A stretch of DNA of 64,000 bases from Prevotella sp. (GTDB lineage: Bacteria; Bacteroidota; Bacteroidia; Bacteroidales; Bacteroidaceae), in contig JAGAYI010000009.1 in NCBI GenBank assembly GCA_017940545.1, positions 16,852-80,851 of the forward strand, given 5' to 3'. The notes below the pieces were generated by a model, which searched no databases, was not told the DNA's origin, and saw only the letters and a list, made by a program, of their open reading frames with translations. The position numbers were made by a program, and so were the translations under genes. Positions within the stretch are counted from its first letter, which is position 1. Every line of letters starts with the position of its first letter. Positions 32,081 to 40,767 of this stretch are shown here, piece by piece.

Positions 32081-33804
32081 TCCTTGATATATTTTTTTTG
32101 TTTGATTTTCTTAATCAACAGTTCTTTCCGCTCGCCCGTTACTTCTGAATCGTCAGAAGATTTCTCGAGAGCTTGTTTCCAGAAATCGAGAGCCTGTTGC
32201 ATCTCTCCACAGTTTGCATAGATGTCGCCGGCATGTTCCAATACCACGGCACTGGGTGCCTCATCGTTCTGTAAAGTCTGGTCCATATAGATTTTGGCTT
32301 CGGCAAAACGGCCCTGTTTGAACAATATCCAGGCATACGTGTCTAAATAGGTAGCGTTTTTGGGCTCTGCCTTGATGGTCTTATAAGACATTTGTTCGGC
32401 ACGGTCCAACTGTTCGCCCAGCACGCTGAGGTAGTAAGCATAGTTATTCAGGCAGCTGATTTTGTCTTCCTTCCAGACTAAACAGGAATCGTAAGCAGCA
32501 AAAGCCTCGCGCTGCATGCCTTTCTTGTAGAGCAGCTCGCCCATTACCTCATAAAAATCGCTTGCCAGGTCGGGATTGCTTTCAGGTGTTATCACACTTA
32601 CTCCGTTCTGGAAAGCATCTAAAGCATGGTCAACATCATCTTTCCTATAATAGGCAAAACCCTGATAATAGTAGAATGCCATATCGTCAGGGTTATACTG
32701 ACGGGCAGCCTTGCAGAGTTCAATCACCTTATCCAAATCTTCATGTTCCCAAGCATCGGCCACCAGTTGAAGTCTGGAGTAGGCATTGTCGGGTGCCATC
32801 TGCAGGACACGCTCATACATGGCATTGATACTGTCCTTTGGCATTTCCTTCAGTTTCATATAGGCGGCGCACATCAACGCCATGTCAGTATCAGCCTCGG
32901 GCATGGCCAGTACTTTTCGGAATAATGTCATGATGTGCAGGCTGTCTCCACCGTTCTGCAAGTTGTTCACCACTTCACGGCGCATGATTTCCAAGCGTGT
33001 TCCTGACTCTACGTTCTCGTTCAGCAAGAGGCGCTCATTCATCTCGTCGGCTTTCTTCGTGTCACCCTGTTCGGCATAATAACCAACCATGGAGAGTTGG
33101 GCCTGAACATTTCCGGGTTCTTCCTTTAACACCGACTGATAAACGGAAAGAGCCTGTTTCTTCTGGCCGTTCTGCATCAGCGCATCACCATACATGACCC
33201 GGAAGTTCAGGTCGTTGGGATATTGGTCGGCCAGCGACTTCATCTCGGAAACGGCAGCCTTCTTATTACCCTGACGGGTATAAATCTCACTCTTAGCCAT
33301 CGCCATTCGTTCGTTTTTCCCGTCGAGTGCTTCTAAGCGTTCCAGAGCATCCACCGCCTTGTCCAGTTGACCGTCACGCTGGTAGAGTTCGAAGAGCATG
33401 CCCAGCACATCGTCACGGTCATGTTCCCGTCTGACAAGTTCTTCAAACACGCCAATGGCCTTATCATACTGTTGCATACTGGTATATGCCTGTGCCAATG
33501 TTTCAGTATAGGTAGAGTTCTCAGGGTTCAGAGTGTATGCTTTCTCTAAATGAGCCAATGCCACGTCTTGTTTCTTCAGCGCACTGTAATACTGGGCCAG
33601 ATAGAAATAAGCCTCGGAGGCATTCGGATTCAGTTCTACGCAATGCTTCAACAAATCGAAGGCTGCATCATGGTTGCCTTTCTCACGTTCACAAATGGCC
33701 TCCAGAAAAAATTTGTCATAGGACTGGACTTCCTGTGCAGAACAAACGGGAAAAGAGAAATGGGGAATAAGTAATATTAAAATAGAAATGAGAAAAAATC
33801 TCAT
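32077..33804 (-). CDS. TPR-repeat secreted or periplasmic protein
   Basis: 575 residues from the ATG at 33804 (MRFFLISILILLIPHFSF), chosen because it opens a signal peptide ending PVCSAQ; the frame extends 27 codons further up without looking like coding sequence. After residue 30 nearly the whole protein is tetratricopeptide repeats, about 14 in number (for example NASEAYFYLAQYYSALKKQDVALAHLEKA, NSTYTETLAQAYTSMQQYDKAIGVFEEL). TPR arrays are protein-binding scaffolds. Conservation of this order (dut, TPR, DUF4292, EnvC-like) in Bacteroidales suggests an envelope-assembly role; that is from memory and inference. Confidence 0.88.
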   Translation of the reverse strand: MRFFLISILILLIPHFSFPVCSAQEVQSYDKFFLEAICEREKGNHDAAFDLLKHCVELNPNASEAYFYLAQYYSALKKQDVALAHLEKAYTLNPENSTYTETLAQAYTSMQQYDKAIGVFEELVRREHDRDDVLGMLFELYQRDGQLDKAVDALERLEALDGKNERMAMAKSEIYTRQGNKKAAVSEMKSLADQYPNDLNFRVMYGDALMQNGQKKQALSVYQSVLKEEPGNVQAQLSMVGYYAEQGDTKKADEMNERLLLNENVESGTRLEIMRREVVNNLQNGGDSLHIMTLFRKVLAMPEADTDMALMCAAYMKLKEMPKDSINAMYERVLQMAPDNAYSRLQLVADAWEHEDLDKVIELCKAARQYNPDDMAFYYYQGFAYYRKDDVDHALDAFQNGVSVITPESNPDLASDFYEVMGELLYKKGMQREAFAAYDSCLVWKEDKISCLNNYAYYLSVLGEQLDRAEQMSYKTIKAEPKNATYLDTYAWILFKQGRFAEAKIYMDQTLQNDEAPSAVVLEHAGDIYANCGEMQQALDFWKQALEKSSDDSEVTGERKELLIKKIKQKKYIKE

Positions 33805-33896
33805 CCTCACGCTGTAGTGATATGTCATGCCTTCATTGACCATTTCCCGATGATGAATTGTCTTATTATAAAAATAATGTCGCACTTCTTGTACTG

Positions 33897-34334
33897 CTAT
33901 TTCACCCCTGTATGCCCATAGCCACCCTCGCCACGCTCGGTTTCATCAAGTATCTTTACGAGCTGCAGTTCTGCCTGTTCGTAGCGTGAAATGACCAGCT
34001 GGGCAATGCGCTCGCCGTCATTAACGACAAAGTCTTTGTCGGACAGATTGATGAGCACTACGCCGATTTCACCACGATAATCTGCATCGATTGTTCCGGG
34101 GGCATTGAGTACTGTCAACCCGTATTTTAGGGCAAGACCACTACGTGGACGCACTTGTGCCTCGAAGCCCTCTGGCAGCGCGATGTGCAATCCCGTAGGT
34201 ATCAACTTACGTTCCATAGGATGCAACACTATAGGTTCGTCAATGTTTGCACGTAAATCCATACCGGCACTCTGCGGAGTGGCATACTGTGGCAGGGGGT
34301 GGTGCCCTTTATTTACTACATTAATTGCTATCAT
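33897..34334 (-). CDS. dut: dUTP diphosphatase (dUTPase)
   Basis: 145 residues, homotrimeric type. Hydrolyses dUTP to dUMP and pyrophosphate, keeping uracil out of DNA and supplying dTMP synthesis. All five motifs are present: [43 protein letters not shown] and [10 protein letters not shown]. The ATG at 34334 ([10 protein letters not shown]) gives the usual length; a longer frame from 34394 overlaps the promoter. First gene of the operon ending with the EnvC-like gene; TACTTTTG box at 34364-34371. Confidence 0.94.
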   Translation of the reverse strand: MIAINVVNKGHHPLPQYATPQSAGMDLRANIDEPIVLHPMERKLIPTGLHIALPEGFEAQVRPRSGLALKYGLTVLNAPGTIDADYRGEIGVVLINLSDKDFVVNDGERIAQLVISRYEQAELQLVKILDETERGEGGYGHTGVK

Positions 34335-34363
34335 GAGTCGTCTTCTTTCAATTATATTAGGTG

Positions 34364-34442
34364 CAAAAGTACTCATTTCTGCGGAAATATACACATTTTT
34401 AAGTCTAAAATGTAGTTAATTCTACAAAAAAGCGTAATTTTG
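34364..34442. promoter_or_regulatory. Divergent promoters for dut and dgt
   Basis: TACTTTTG on the minus strand at 34364-34371 serves dut. TAATTTTG on the plus strand at 34435-34442 ends 5 bases before the dgt ATG, leaving almost no leader. Two dNTP-sanitising enzymes thus share one control region. Confidence 0.55.
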
Positions 34443-34447
34443 CAACC

Positions 34448-35788
34448 ATGATGAACTGGAAACAACTCATTTCGAATCAAAGATTAGGGCAGGAATACCG
34501 GCACTCCATACGGCACGATGACCGTACGGAGTTCAAACGCGACTACGACCGCCTGATATTCTCAGCTCCGTTCCGACGTCTTCAGAACAAGACACAGGTG
34601 TTCCCACTGCCGGGAAGCGTCTTTGTGCATAACCGTCTGACCCACTCGCTTGAGGTGGCAAGCGTCGGCATGTCGTTAGGTAACGACATCGCTGCTCAAT
34701 TGACCGTCAAGCACCCGGAATTGCAAGGGACGATGTTTGAACAAATCGGTCAGATCGTTTCTACAGCCTGTCTGGCCCACGACTTGGGCAACCCACCCTT
34801 CGGGCATAGCGGCGAAAAGGCCATCCAGACCTTCTTTACGGAGGGGCCTGGCAAAGAATTGCAGAAAATGGTGACACCTGTTTTCTGGTCAGACATTACC
34901 CACTTTGAGGGAAATGCCAATGCCTTTCGGCTACTTACACACCAGTTTCGCGGGCGACGCCCCGGTGGCTTCGTCATGACCTACAGCACGCTGGCCAGCA
35001 TCGTAAAATATCCTTTCGCCTCATCGGCGGCAGGCAAAAAGGGGAAGTTCGGATTCTTTGAAAGTGAAAGGGAGAACTACCAACACATTGCCGATGAAAT
35101 GGGCATTATTCGTCTTTCAACTCCAAGTGAGCCACTGCGTTACGCCCGACATCCATTAGTATATCTCGTGGAAGCAGCCGATGACATTTGTTACGAAATT
35201 ATGGATTTGGAGGACGCGCACAAACTGAAGATTCTTTCATTCGAGGAAACAGAGCGGCTTTTGCTTGGATTCTTCGATGAAATGGGGAAAAAACGCATTT
35301 GCCAGCGCATAGAGGAGGAAGGCGTTACCGACCCTAACGAAAAAGTGGTATATATGAGAGCCTGCGTCATTGGACAATTGGAGAACGAGTGTGTCAAGGC
35401 TTTCGTTGAAAACGAGGAAAACATTCTCTCCGGCACATTTAAAGGAGCACTTATCGACCATATCAGTACCCGGCAGCGCGAAGCGTACAAACAGTGTGCC
35501 GCACTGTCCGTCGAACGTATCTACAAGAGTAAGCCTGTACTTGACGTGGAGTTGTCGGGTTATAAAATCATGGAGACACTCATGGAACAAATGGTACAGG
35601 CCGTGATGACCCCGGACCGTTACTACTCACAGCAACTTATCGGCCGTGTAAGCAGTCAGTATGACATTCATGCCACAGAGCTTGAAACGCGTATCATGGC
35701 CGTAATCGACTACATTTCCGGAATGACGGATGTCTATGCACTCGATGTCTATCAAAAAATGAATGGCATCTCATTGCCCATCGTATAA
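34448..35788 (+). CDS. dgt: Deoxyguanosinetriphosphate triphosphohydrolase (dGTPase)
   Basis: 446-residue HD-domain enzyme that cleaves dGTP (or other dNTPs) to the nucleoside and triphosphate. The metal site is visible: NRLTHSLEV (His66) and CLAHDLGNPPFGHSGE (His111-Asp112), followed by VEAADDICYEIMDLEDAHK, which supplies the distal Asp. Length fits the type of Bacteroidota dGTPase. The start may be 34448 or the next codon, 34451. Divergent from dut; followed 40 bp later by the GH2 gene with no visible promoter between, so they may be cotranscribed. Confidence 0.93.
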   Translation: MMNWKQLISNQRLGQEYRHSIRHDDRTEFKRDYDRLIFSAPFRRLQNKTQVFPLPGSVFVHNRLTHSLEVASVGMSLGNDIAAQLTVKHPELQGTMFEQIGQIVSTACLAHDLGNPPFGHSGEKAIQTFFTEGPGKELQKMVTPVFWSDITHFEGNANAFRLLTHQFRGRRPGGFVMTYSTLASIVKYPFASSAAGKKGKFGFFESERENYQHIADEMGIIRLSTPSEPLRYARHPLVYLVEAADDICYEIMDLEDAHKLKILSFEETERLLLGFFDEMGKKRICQRIEEEGVTDPNEKVVYMRACVIGQLENECVKAFVENEENILSGTFKGALIDHISTRQREAYKQCAALSVERIYKSKPVLDVELSGYKIMETLMEQMVQAVMTPDRYYSQQLIGRVSSQYDIHATELETRIMAVIDYISGMTDVYALDVYQKMNGISLPIV

Positions 35789-35828
35789 TAAATATATATA
35801 AACATAAACAAATTAAACTACTAACCTT

Positions 35829-38279
35829 ATGAAAAACTATTTTAGACATGTTCTGACACTCGTGGTGGGGATGGTAATTGCGACCTCGCTACACGTCAAT
35901 GCACAAAGTGTCCGCGAAGCCATCCGTCTGGACGAAGGATGGAAGTTCTCATTTGGCCATGCCGCTGACCCCGTCAAAGACTTTGGGTGCGGAACAGAAT
36001 ACTTCAACTACCTGACCAAAGCCAATTCCATCCATAACGAAGGACCATACGCCATGAAGTTCGATGACTCCACATGGCAAGAAATACGCATACCCCACGA
36101 CTGGGTGACCACACTGCCCTATGCTTCCGACGCCAGTCACTCCCACGGATATAAGACGGTGGGCTACAAGTACCCTGAGACCAGCGTGGGTTGGTACCGC
36201 AAGGTCATCAACATCCCTGAATCCGACTTGGGTAAGCACTTACAACTACGTTTCGACGGCATTTTCCGCAATGCACAGGTATGGTTCAACGGCTTTTACA
36301 TAGGCACGGAACCCAGCGGATATGCCACTCAGGTGTATGACATCACCGAATACGTCAACTACGGTGGCGACAACCTTATTTGCGTAAGAGCTGACGCATC
36401 GTTGGAAGAAGGCTGGTTCTACGAGGGTGCCGGCATCTACCGCGATGCATGGCTCGAGAAACGTGCTGCCGTCGGTGTGGCTCCCTTCGGGACGTTTGTC
36501 TATGCAGCACTCCAGCAGCCTTACACGTCTGCCGACATCCACATCGAAACGGAGGTCAACAATCACTCGCTAACCACTCAATGCTGTGAGATCAGCCAGC
36601 GGTTATTAGGCGCAGACGGCAGCGAGATGGGCGCGGCACAGCCTGTCACGCTTACGCTAAGAGGAATGGAGACACAAGCATGTAAGCAGGCCATTGCCCT
36701 CGCCAAGCCACACCTGTGGAGTTGCACAGACCCCTATCTATATAAGATAGAAACGACCGTCAAGGTTGACGGACAAATAACCGATGTGTATGAAACCACC
36801 ACAGGTGTACGAGACGTCAGTTTCTCTGCAGAACAGGGTTTCCTGCTGAACGGTCAGCCGCTGAAACTGAAAGGCGTCAATATGCATCAGGACCATGCCG
36901 GCGTCGGTTCGGCTATCCCCGATGCACTGCAGGCATGGCGTATCAAACAGCTGAAGAAGTTTGGCTGTAACGCCTATCGTGCATCCCATAACCCCATGAC
37001 ACCCGCCTTGCTTGACATCTGCGACCGGGAGGGCATCCTCGTCATCGACGAAAACCGACTGACAGGTATCAACCAGGAGCACATTCGACTGTTAGAACGC
37101 ATGATCAAGCGCGACCGCAATCACCCCAGCATCATTCTCTGGAGCGACGGCAACGAGGAATGGGGCATTGAGAACACCGTCCAAGGCACCCGCATTGCCG
37201 CCGCCATGCGTGAATATACTCGTCTGCTCGACCCTACCCGACACTCGACCATCGCCAATGCCGGAGGTTCTGAGATGATTAAAGGCTTGGACGTTGTTGG
37301 TTTCAACTACATTGTCCAGAACGATGTGGATAACCGTAAAAAGACGTATCCCACGTGGAAAATCGTCGGCACGGAAGAGACTACTGGCTGCGGCACGCGT
37401 GGCGTTTATTTCAACTCACCCGCAGAACCCGGACACATGGTATCCATGAACCGTGACACCACCCACCATCATATTGAAAACGTCATTGAACGTGGTTGGA
37501 AGTTCTATGCAGAGCGTCCCTGGGCAGCAGGACTGTTCTACTGGACCGGCTTCGACTACCGCGGCGAGCCGAACCCGCTGAAATATCCTGCCCACGAATC
37601 GGAATTCGGCATCCTCGACTACTGTGGATTCCCCAAGGACGAGGCTTATTACCTGAAGTCGTGGTGGACCGACGAGCCCGTGCTGCACCTCCTGCCCCAC
37701 TGGAACCTGCAGGGACACGAGGGCGAAAAAGTGGAAATTTGGGCTTACAGCAACTGCGACGAGGTGGAACTCACGGTGAATGGCAAGAAACTGGGGCGTC
37801 AGAAAATGCCTCACAACGGTCACCTGAAGTGGACGGCCACTTACCAGCCGGGCAAGATGGTTGCCGTTGGTTACAAGGACGGCAAACGCGTCATCACACA
37901 GACAGTCGAGACGACCAAGCCAGCTGCACGGCTGCTGCTCACTGCCGACCGCACCTGTATCATGGCTGATGGGCGCGACGTCGCCGTTGTCACCGTCGAA
38001 GTAAAGGATGCGAAGGGACGCACCGTCCCCGATGCCTGTCCGCTGCTCACCTTCAGCCTCAACGGCAACGGCCGCATCATCGGTGCAGGGAATGGCGATC
38101 CATCCTATCTGGGTGCCGACCACCCACAGGACAAGGACTGCACCACATTCCAGATTCCTGCCTTCAACGGTCTTGCCCAGGTCCTCATCCAGAGCACCCA
38201 CACCGCCGGTTCACTCCAACTGACCTGCACGGCCGACGGCCTGAAGGAGCATACCATCACACTGAATACAGCGGATTAG
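35829..38279 (+). CDS. Glycoside hydrolase family 2 protein (beta-galactosidase/glucuronidase type)
   Basis: 816 residues with signal peptide (to LHVNAQ). Order: N-terminal sugar-binding jelly roll (about 30-200), Ig-like domain (about 210-310), TIM-barrel catalytic domain (about 320-600) and further C-terminal beta domains typical of periplasmic Bacteroidota GH2 enzymes (DUF4982-like, then a big Ig-like unit). Candidate acid/base Glu443 in SDGNEEWG and nucleophile Glu516 in GTEETTG; NRLTGINQEH replaces the usual SxxNxHxxD block. Specificity cannot be read; unlike most such enzymes it is not inside a SusC/D locus. It follows dgt by 40 bp. Confidence 0.9.
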   Translation: MKNYFRHVLTLVVGMVIATSLHVNAQSVREAIRLDEGWKFSFGHAADPVKDFGCGTEYFNYLTKANSIHNEGPYAMKFDDSTWQEIRIPHDWVTTLPYASDASHSHGYKTVGYKYPETSVGWYRKVINIPESDLGKHLQLRFDGIFRNAQVWFNGFYIGTEPSGYATQVYDITEYVNYGGDNLICVRADASLEEGWFYEGAGIYRDAWLEKRAAVGVAPFGTFVYAALQQPYTSADIHIETEVNNHSLTTQCCEISQRLLGADGSEMGAAQPVTLTLRGMETQACKQAIALAKPHLWSCTDPYLYKIETTVKVDGQITDVYETTTGVRDVSFSAEQGFLLNGQPLKLKGVNMHQDHAGVGSAIPDALQAWRIKQLKKFGCNAYRASHNPMTPALLDICDREGILVIDENRLTGINQEHIRLLERMIKRDRNHPSIILWSDGNEEWGIENTVQGTRIAAAMREYTRLLDPTRHSTIANAGGSEMIKGLDVVGFNYIVQNDVDNRKKTYPTWKIVGTEETTGCGTRGVYFNSPAEPGHMVSMNRDTTHHHIENVIERGWKFYAERPWAAGLFYWTGFDYRGEPNPLKYPAHESEFGILDYCGFPKDEAYYLKSWWTDEPVLHLLPHWNLQGHEGEKVEIWAYSNCDEVELTVNGKKLGRQKMPHNGHLKWTATYQPGKMVAVGYKDGKRVITQTVETTKPAARLLLTADRTCIMADGRDVAVVTVEVKDAKGRTVPDACPLLTFSLNGNGRIIGAGNGDPSYLGADHPQDKDCTTFQIPAFNGLAQVLIQSTHTAGSLQLTCTADGLKEHTITLNTAD

Positions 38280-38292
38280 GAAAGCCATCGCG

Positions 38293-38685
38293 TCAGTTCT
38301 GCACCAACAAATCATAGCGTATCTTGTCTTCTGCGAGGGATTGTCCAGAAGAATGGTGAGACGAGCGCTTGACTTTAGAGGCTTTTGTCCTGACATTTAC
38401 TGGCCGTGGTGCAGCATGCGTTACAGTGTCAGCATTGACAGTAGGCTCGGTGACCTTGACATACACGGTATCGGTCATTGCTGTCAGTGGCATATCGCCC
38501 GTTGTCTCGCCGTCAAACCATATACCCAACAGGAAGCCAAGGAAGGCAGCTGCAGGTATCGCTACCAGCCACGAGGGTACACGGAAACGGTGTTGACGAT
38601 GCCAAGATGTGACATGCAACTGCTCATTTCCCTCGTCACGGAGTTGCCGGGCAGCACGAGTAATGTCTTGATCAGTAATTTTCAT
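38293..38685 (-). CDS. Putative membrane anti-sigma factor
   Basis: 130 residues with one transmembrane segment at about 37-57 (VPSWLVAIPAAAFLGFLLGIWF). The cytoplasmic N-terminus (MKITDQDITRAARQLRDEG) is short, the periplasmic part is polar and ends HHSSGQSLAEDKIRYDLLVQN. It overlaps the ECF sigma gene by 14 bp, the usual arrangement of a sigma with its membrane-bound inhibitor. The protein is shorter than FecR-type anti-sigmas and has no zinc-binding ZAS motif, so the assignment is by position and topology only. Confidence 0.6.
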   Translation of the reverse strand: MKITDQDITRAARQLRDEGNEQLHVTSWHRQHRFRVPSWLVAIPAAAFLGFLLGIWFDGETTGDMPLTAMTDTVYVKVTEPTVNADTVTHAAPRPVNVRTKASKVKRSSHHSSGQSLAEDKIRYDLLVQN

Positions 38686-39238
38686 ATTGCTTCAGTTTTG
38701 TTTTTATCGTTGTCATTGTTTTATGCAGACGCGACTTCACGGTGCCTTCGGGCAACTGCGTGATTTGTGCAATCTGCGGAATGGTCAGCTCCTCTTCGTA
38801 ATGGAGCGAAAAGAGCAGGGCCAGTGACTCTGGCAAGTTTTTCAGCACGTTGCGGAGAGCGTCGTGGAGGATGCTGGCGTCTAAATCAACCTCGATATCG
38901 GAGTTATCGGGAATCATATCACCCCGCTCTTCCGAAGTGGATAGAGAGAGACCTCTCCTAAAGTGGTTCTTCAACAGGTTATACGCAATGGTGTAAAGCC
39001 ATGCCCGGAAGTCCCTGTTTCCCTGATAACGCTCACGGGCGGCATAGAGCCGCAGGAACGTGTCGTGCGTGAAGTCGGCAGCAAGGTCAGCGTCATTGCC
39101 AAGCCTACGGGTGAAGAAACCCTGCAACCGCCGGGCATGACGGTTGTAGAGTTCCTCGAAGGCCCGCTCGCTGCCTTGCGATGCCCTTTTCATCAGCTGT
39201 TCATCGGACTGAGCCGATAGTCTCAGGGGTAATAGCAT
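38672..39238 (-). CDS. ECF-type RNA polymerase sigma factor
   Basis: 188 residues with regions 2 and 4 of sigma-70. Region 2: AFEELYNRHARRLQGFFTRRLGNDADLAADFTHDTFLRLYAARERYQGNRDFRAWLYTIAYNLLKNHFRR. Region 4: LPESLALLFSLHYEEELTIPQIAQITQLPEGTVKSRLHKTM, a helix-turn-helix that would read the -35 element. The nine or so residues before QSDEQLMK may be an overlong start. It lies 3 bp after the stop of the secreted protein and 14 bp into the anti-sigma gene, so all three are one unit. Confidence 0.9.
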   Translation of the reverse strand: MLLPLRLSAQSDEQLMKRASQGSERAFEELYNRHARRLQGFFTRRLGNDADLAADFTHDTFLRLYAARERYQGNRDFRAWLYTIAYNLLKNHFRRGLSLSTSEERGDMIPDNSDIEVDLDASILHDALRNVLKNLPESLALLFSLHYEEELTIPQIAQITQLPEGTVKSRLHKTMTTIKTKLKQYENY

Positions 39239-39241
39239 GAC

Positions 39242-40396
39242 TTACTTTTCCATCAGCAGATTCATGAATTCCTGTTTCTTTTCCTCGCTGAGCGACGTAT
39301 TCATGATGCCGCATACCAACAGTCGCATCAACCAGTCATAGCGTTTCTGGTCGTGCTTGGCATAGTAAGGCAGGAGGTCAGCCAAAAGCACGGCATAGTT
39401 GGCAGAGAGCCGCTGACCAGCCGTCCATTCTGGGCGGAACGAAACGAGCAGATACTCCAGCATATAGCGTTCCTCCACATTGCGACGCTTGATGGCGAGG
39501 TTGTCGTAGGGTTTCTTAGAATATTTCAGCAATAGTCCCTCGTTATAGAGATTTTGCTTCCACGGGTCAGATATAGACGCAGGTGTCGTGGTCGAGAAAT
39601 AAACCTTGCTGCCGTAACGGTCGATGATGGTCTGAAGGAGAGCACGGCATGATTCATCCGTCCAATAAGGTTCCTCATGGATGGGGTCAACAATGTCCAG
39701 CTTCCTGCAAAGCCAATCGCGGTATTCCTTCACAGCAAGGAACGGCATACAGACAATGGTCTTATCCTTGTGTTTGCCCATCCCCTCTTGAATGAGCCAT
39801 TTCGGTATGATGGCAGCATCGCCGTTGGCAATGTAGATGCCGTCCTCGTCCATTCCTGCCAGTTCGTTGTAACTGTAGCGCAACACGGTCTCTGAATAGA
39901 TGCCACTGTCGAAATAGCGTTTCGCCAAAGGCCTCATACGTGCCTCGTCGCCCTGCATCGCCAGATAGCAAACCCAATTGTCATAGTCAAAGAACTGCAT
40001 CTCGTTGGGCAACTTCGTCAAGGCAGCCTCTGCATAGTTTTTGGGATCACCATAGCCCTTGCCCGACACCGACTCGCGGTAGGCACAATAATTAAAGGTG
40101 TAACTGTCAGGAATAGCTGTCTCCATCTCACGCACCACCTGCTTGGCGGTCGAGTCCTCCTGCTGGTACCATGCCATGTAGCGAGCGGCATTATAATAGT
40201 TCAGCCACGCCGTCTCGTCCTGCGGACTCTTCGTGGCGATGTCCTTCCACGCCTCTTTTTGCTCTACGTACCACATGAAGTCCTTTTCCGAAACGATAGG
40301 ACTTTCTATTTTCACTGCCTTTGTTTGCGCCATTGCACCGATGGCAAAAGCCAAGGCTATGACACTCATGACGACTCTTTTCTGATTCATTTTCAT
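39242..40396 (-). CDS. Secreted protein of unknown function, first gene of the sigma-factor operon
   Basis: 384 residues with a signal peptide (to GAMAQ). The rest is helical and rich in aromatic residues (YNAARYMAWYQQEDSTAKQVVREMETAIPDSYTFNYCAYRESVSGKGYG), and the early part looks TPR-like (DETAWLNYYNAARYMAWYQQ). I do not recognise a family. An ATG two codons downstream (40390) is an equally good start. It is transcribed before an ECF sigma factor and its probable inhibitor, so it may be the signal receptor or a target of that system; this is inference. No TAnnTTTG box was found upstream, which would fit an unusual promoter. Confidence 0.7.
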   Translation of the reverse strand: MKMNQKRVVMSVIALAFAIGAMAQTKAVKIESPIVSEKDFMWYVEQKEAWKDIATKSPQDETAWLNYYNAARYMAWYQQEDSTAKQVVREMETAIPDSYTFNYCAYRESVSGKGYGDPKNYAEAALTKLPNEMQFFDYDNWVCYLAMQGDEARMRPLAKRYFDSGIYSETVLRYSYNELAGMDEDGIYIANGDAAIIPKWLIQEGMGKHKDKTIVCMPFLAVKEYRDWLCRKLDIVDPIHEEPYWTDESCRALLQTIIDRYGSKVYFSTTTPASISDPWKQNLYNEGLLLKYSKKPYDNLAIKRRNVEERYMLEYLLVSFRPEWTAGQRLSANYAVLLADLLPYYAKHDQKRYDWLMRLLVCGIMNTSLSEEKKQEFMNLLMEK

Positions 40397-40516
40397 TGTT
40401 TTCTATTGATTAATTAAACGATTAACTTGTTTTGATATTGCGTCAGCTGCTCGCATCACTATTGCATACACAGAAAGAAGAAAATCGTTCAAAAAAAACA
40501 GGAGTACGCTACAGAC

Positions 40517-40658
40517 TGGGAGAAACTGCCGGGGAAACTGGGAGAAACTGCCGGGGAAACGAGGAGAATCTGCCGGGGAAACAGGAACACAGCGGCCGCT
40601 GTTAGAATGAACACCGCCCGCCGTTAGTTCTAACAGCGGGCGGTGTTCATTCTAACAG
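40517..40658 (-). repeat. 22-bp-period intergenic element, copy C (minus orientation)
   Basis: Three GC-rich 22-bp units (minus order 40637-40658, 40615-40636, 40593-40614), a 10-bp spacer (40583-40592), then three 22-bp units (40561-40582, 40539-40560, 40517-40538), of which the last two are identical. The outer GC units are exact reverse complements of each other, so the three together fold into one stem of about 28 bp with a single mismatch. A TATCTTTG box on the same strand lies at 40722-40729. Confidence 0.9.
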
Positions 40659-40721
40659 CGGTCGGTGTAATCCCCTTTTTCTTTTCGACTATCCGATAAG
40701 AGAAAGATAATCAATACTTTG

Positions 40722-40729
40722 CAAAGATA
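40722..40729 (-). promoter_or_regulatory. -7 box preceding element C
   Basis: TATCTTTG on the minus strand, 63 bp upstream of the first 22-bp unit and downstream of the glsB-like stop codon (40768). The position suits transcription of element C on its own rather than of any gene nearby; the next gene on this strand starts at 40396. Confidence 0.5.
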
Positions 40730-40767
40730 CGAAACAAATATGGGAAATCCAAATTATTTTCCAAAAT

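Larger units (their letters stand above)
40397..40767. other. 371-bp intergenic region holding element C
   Basis: No gene. Between 40397 and 40500 nothing is recognisable except an A-rich run at about 40489. Element C occupies 40517-40658 and its promoter box lies at 40722-40729. Confidence 0.7.
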
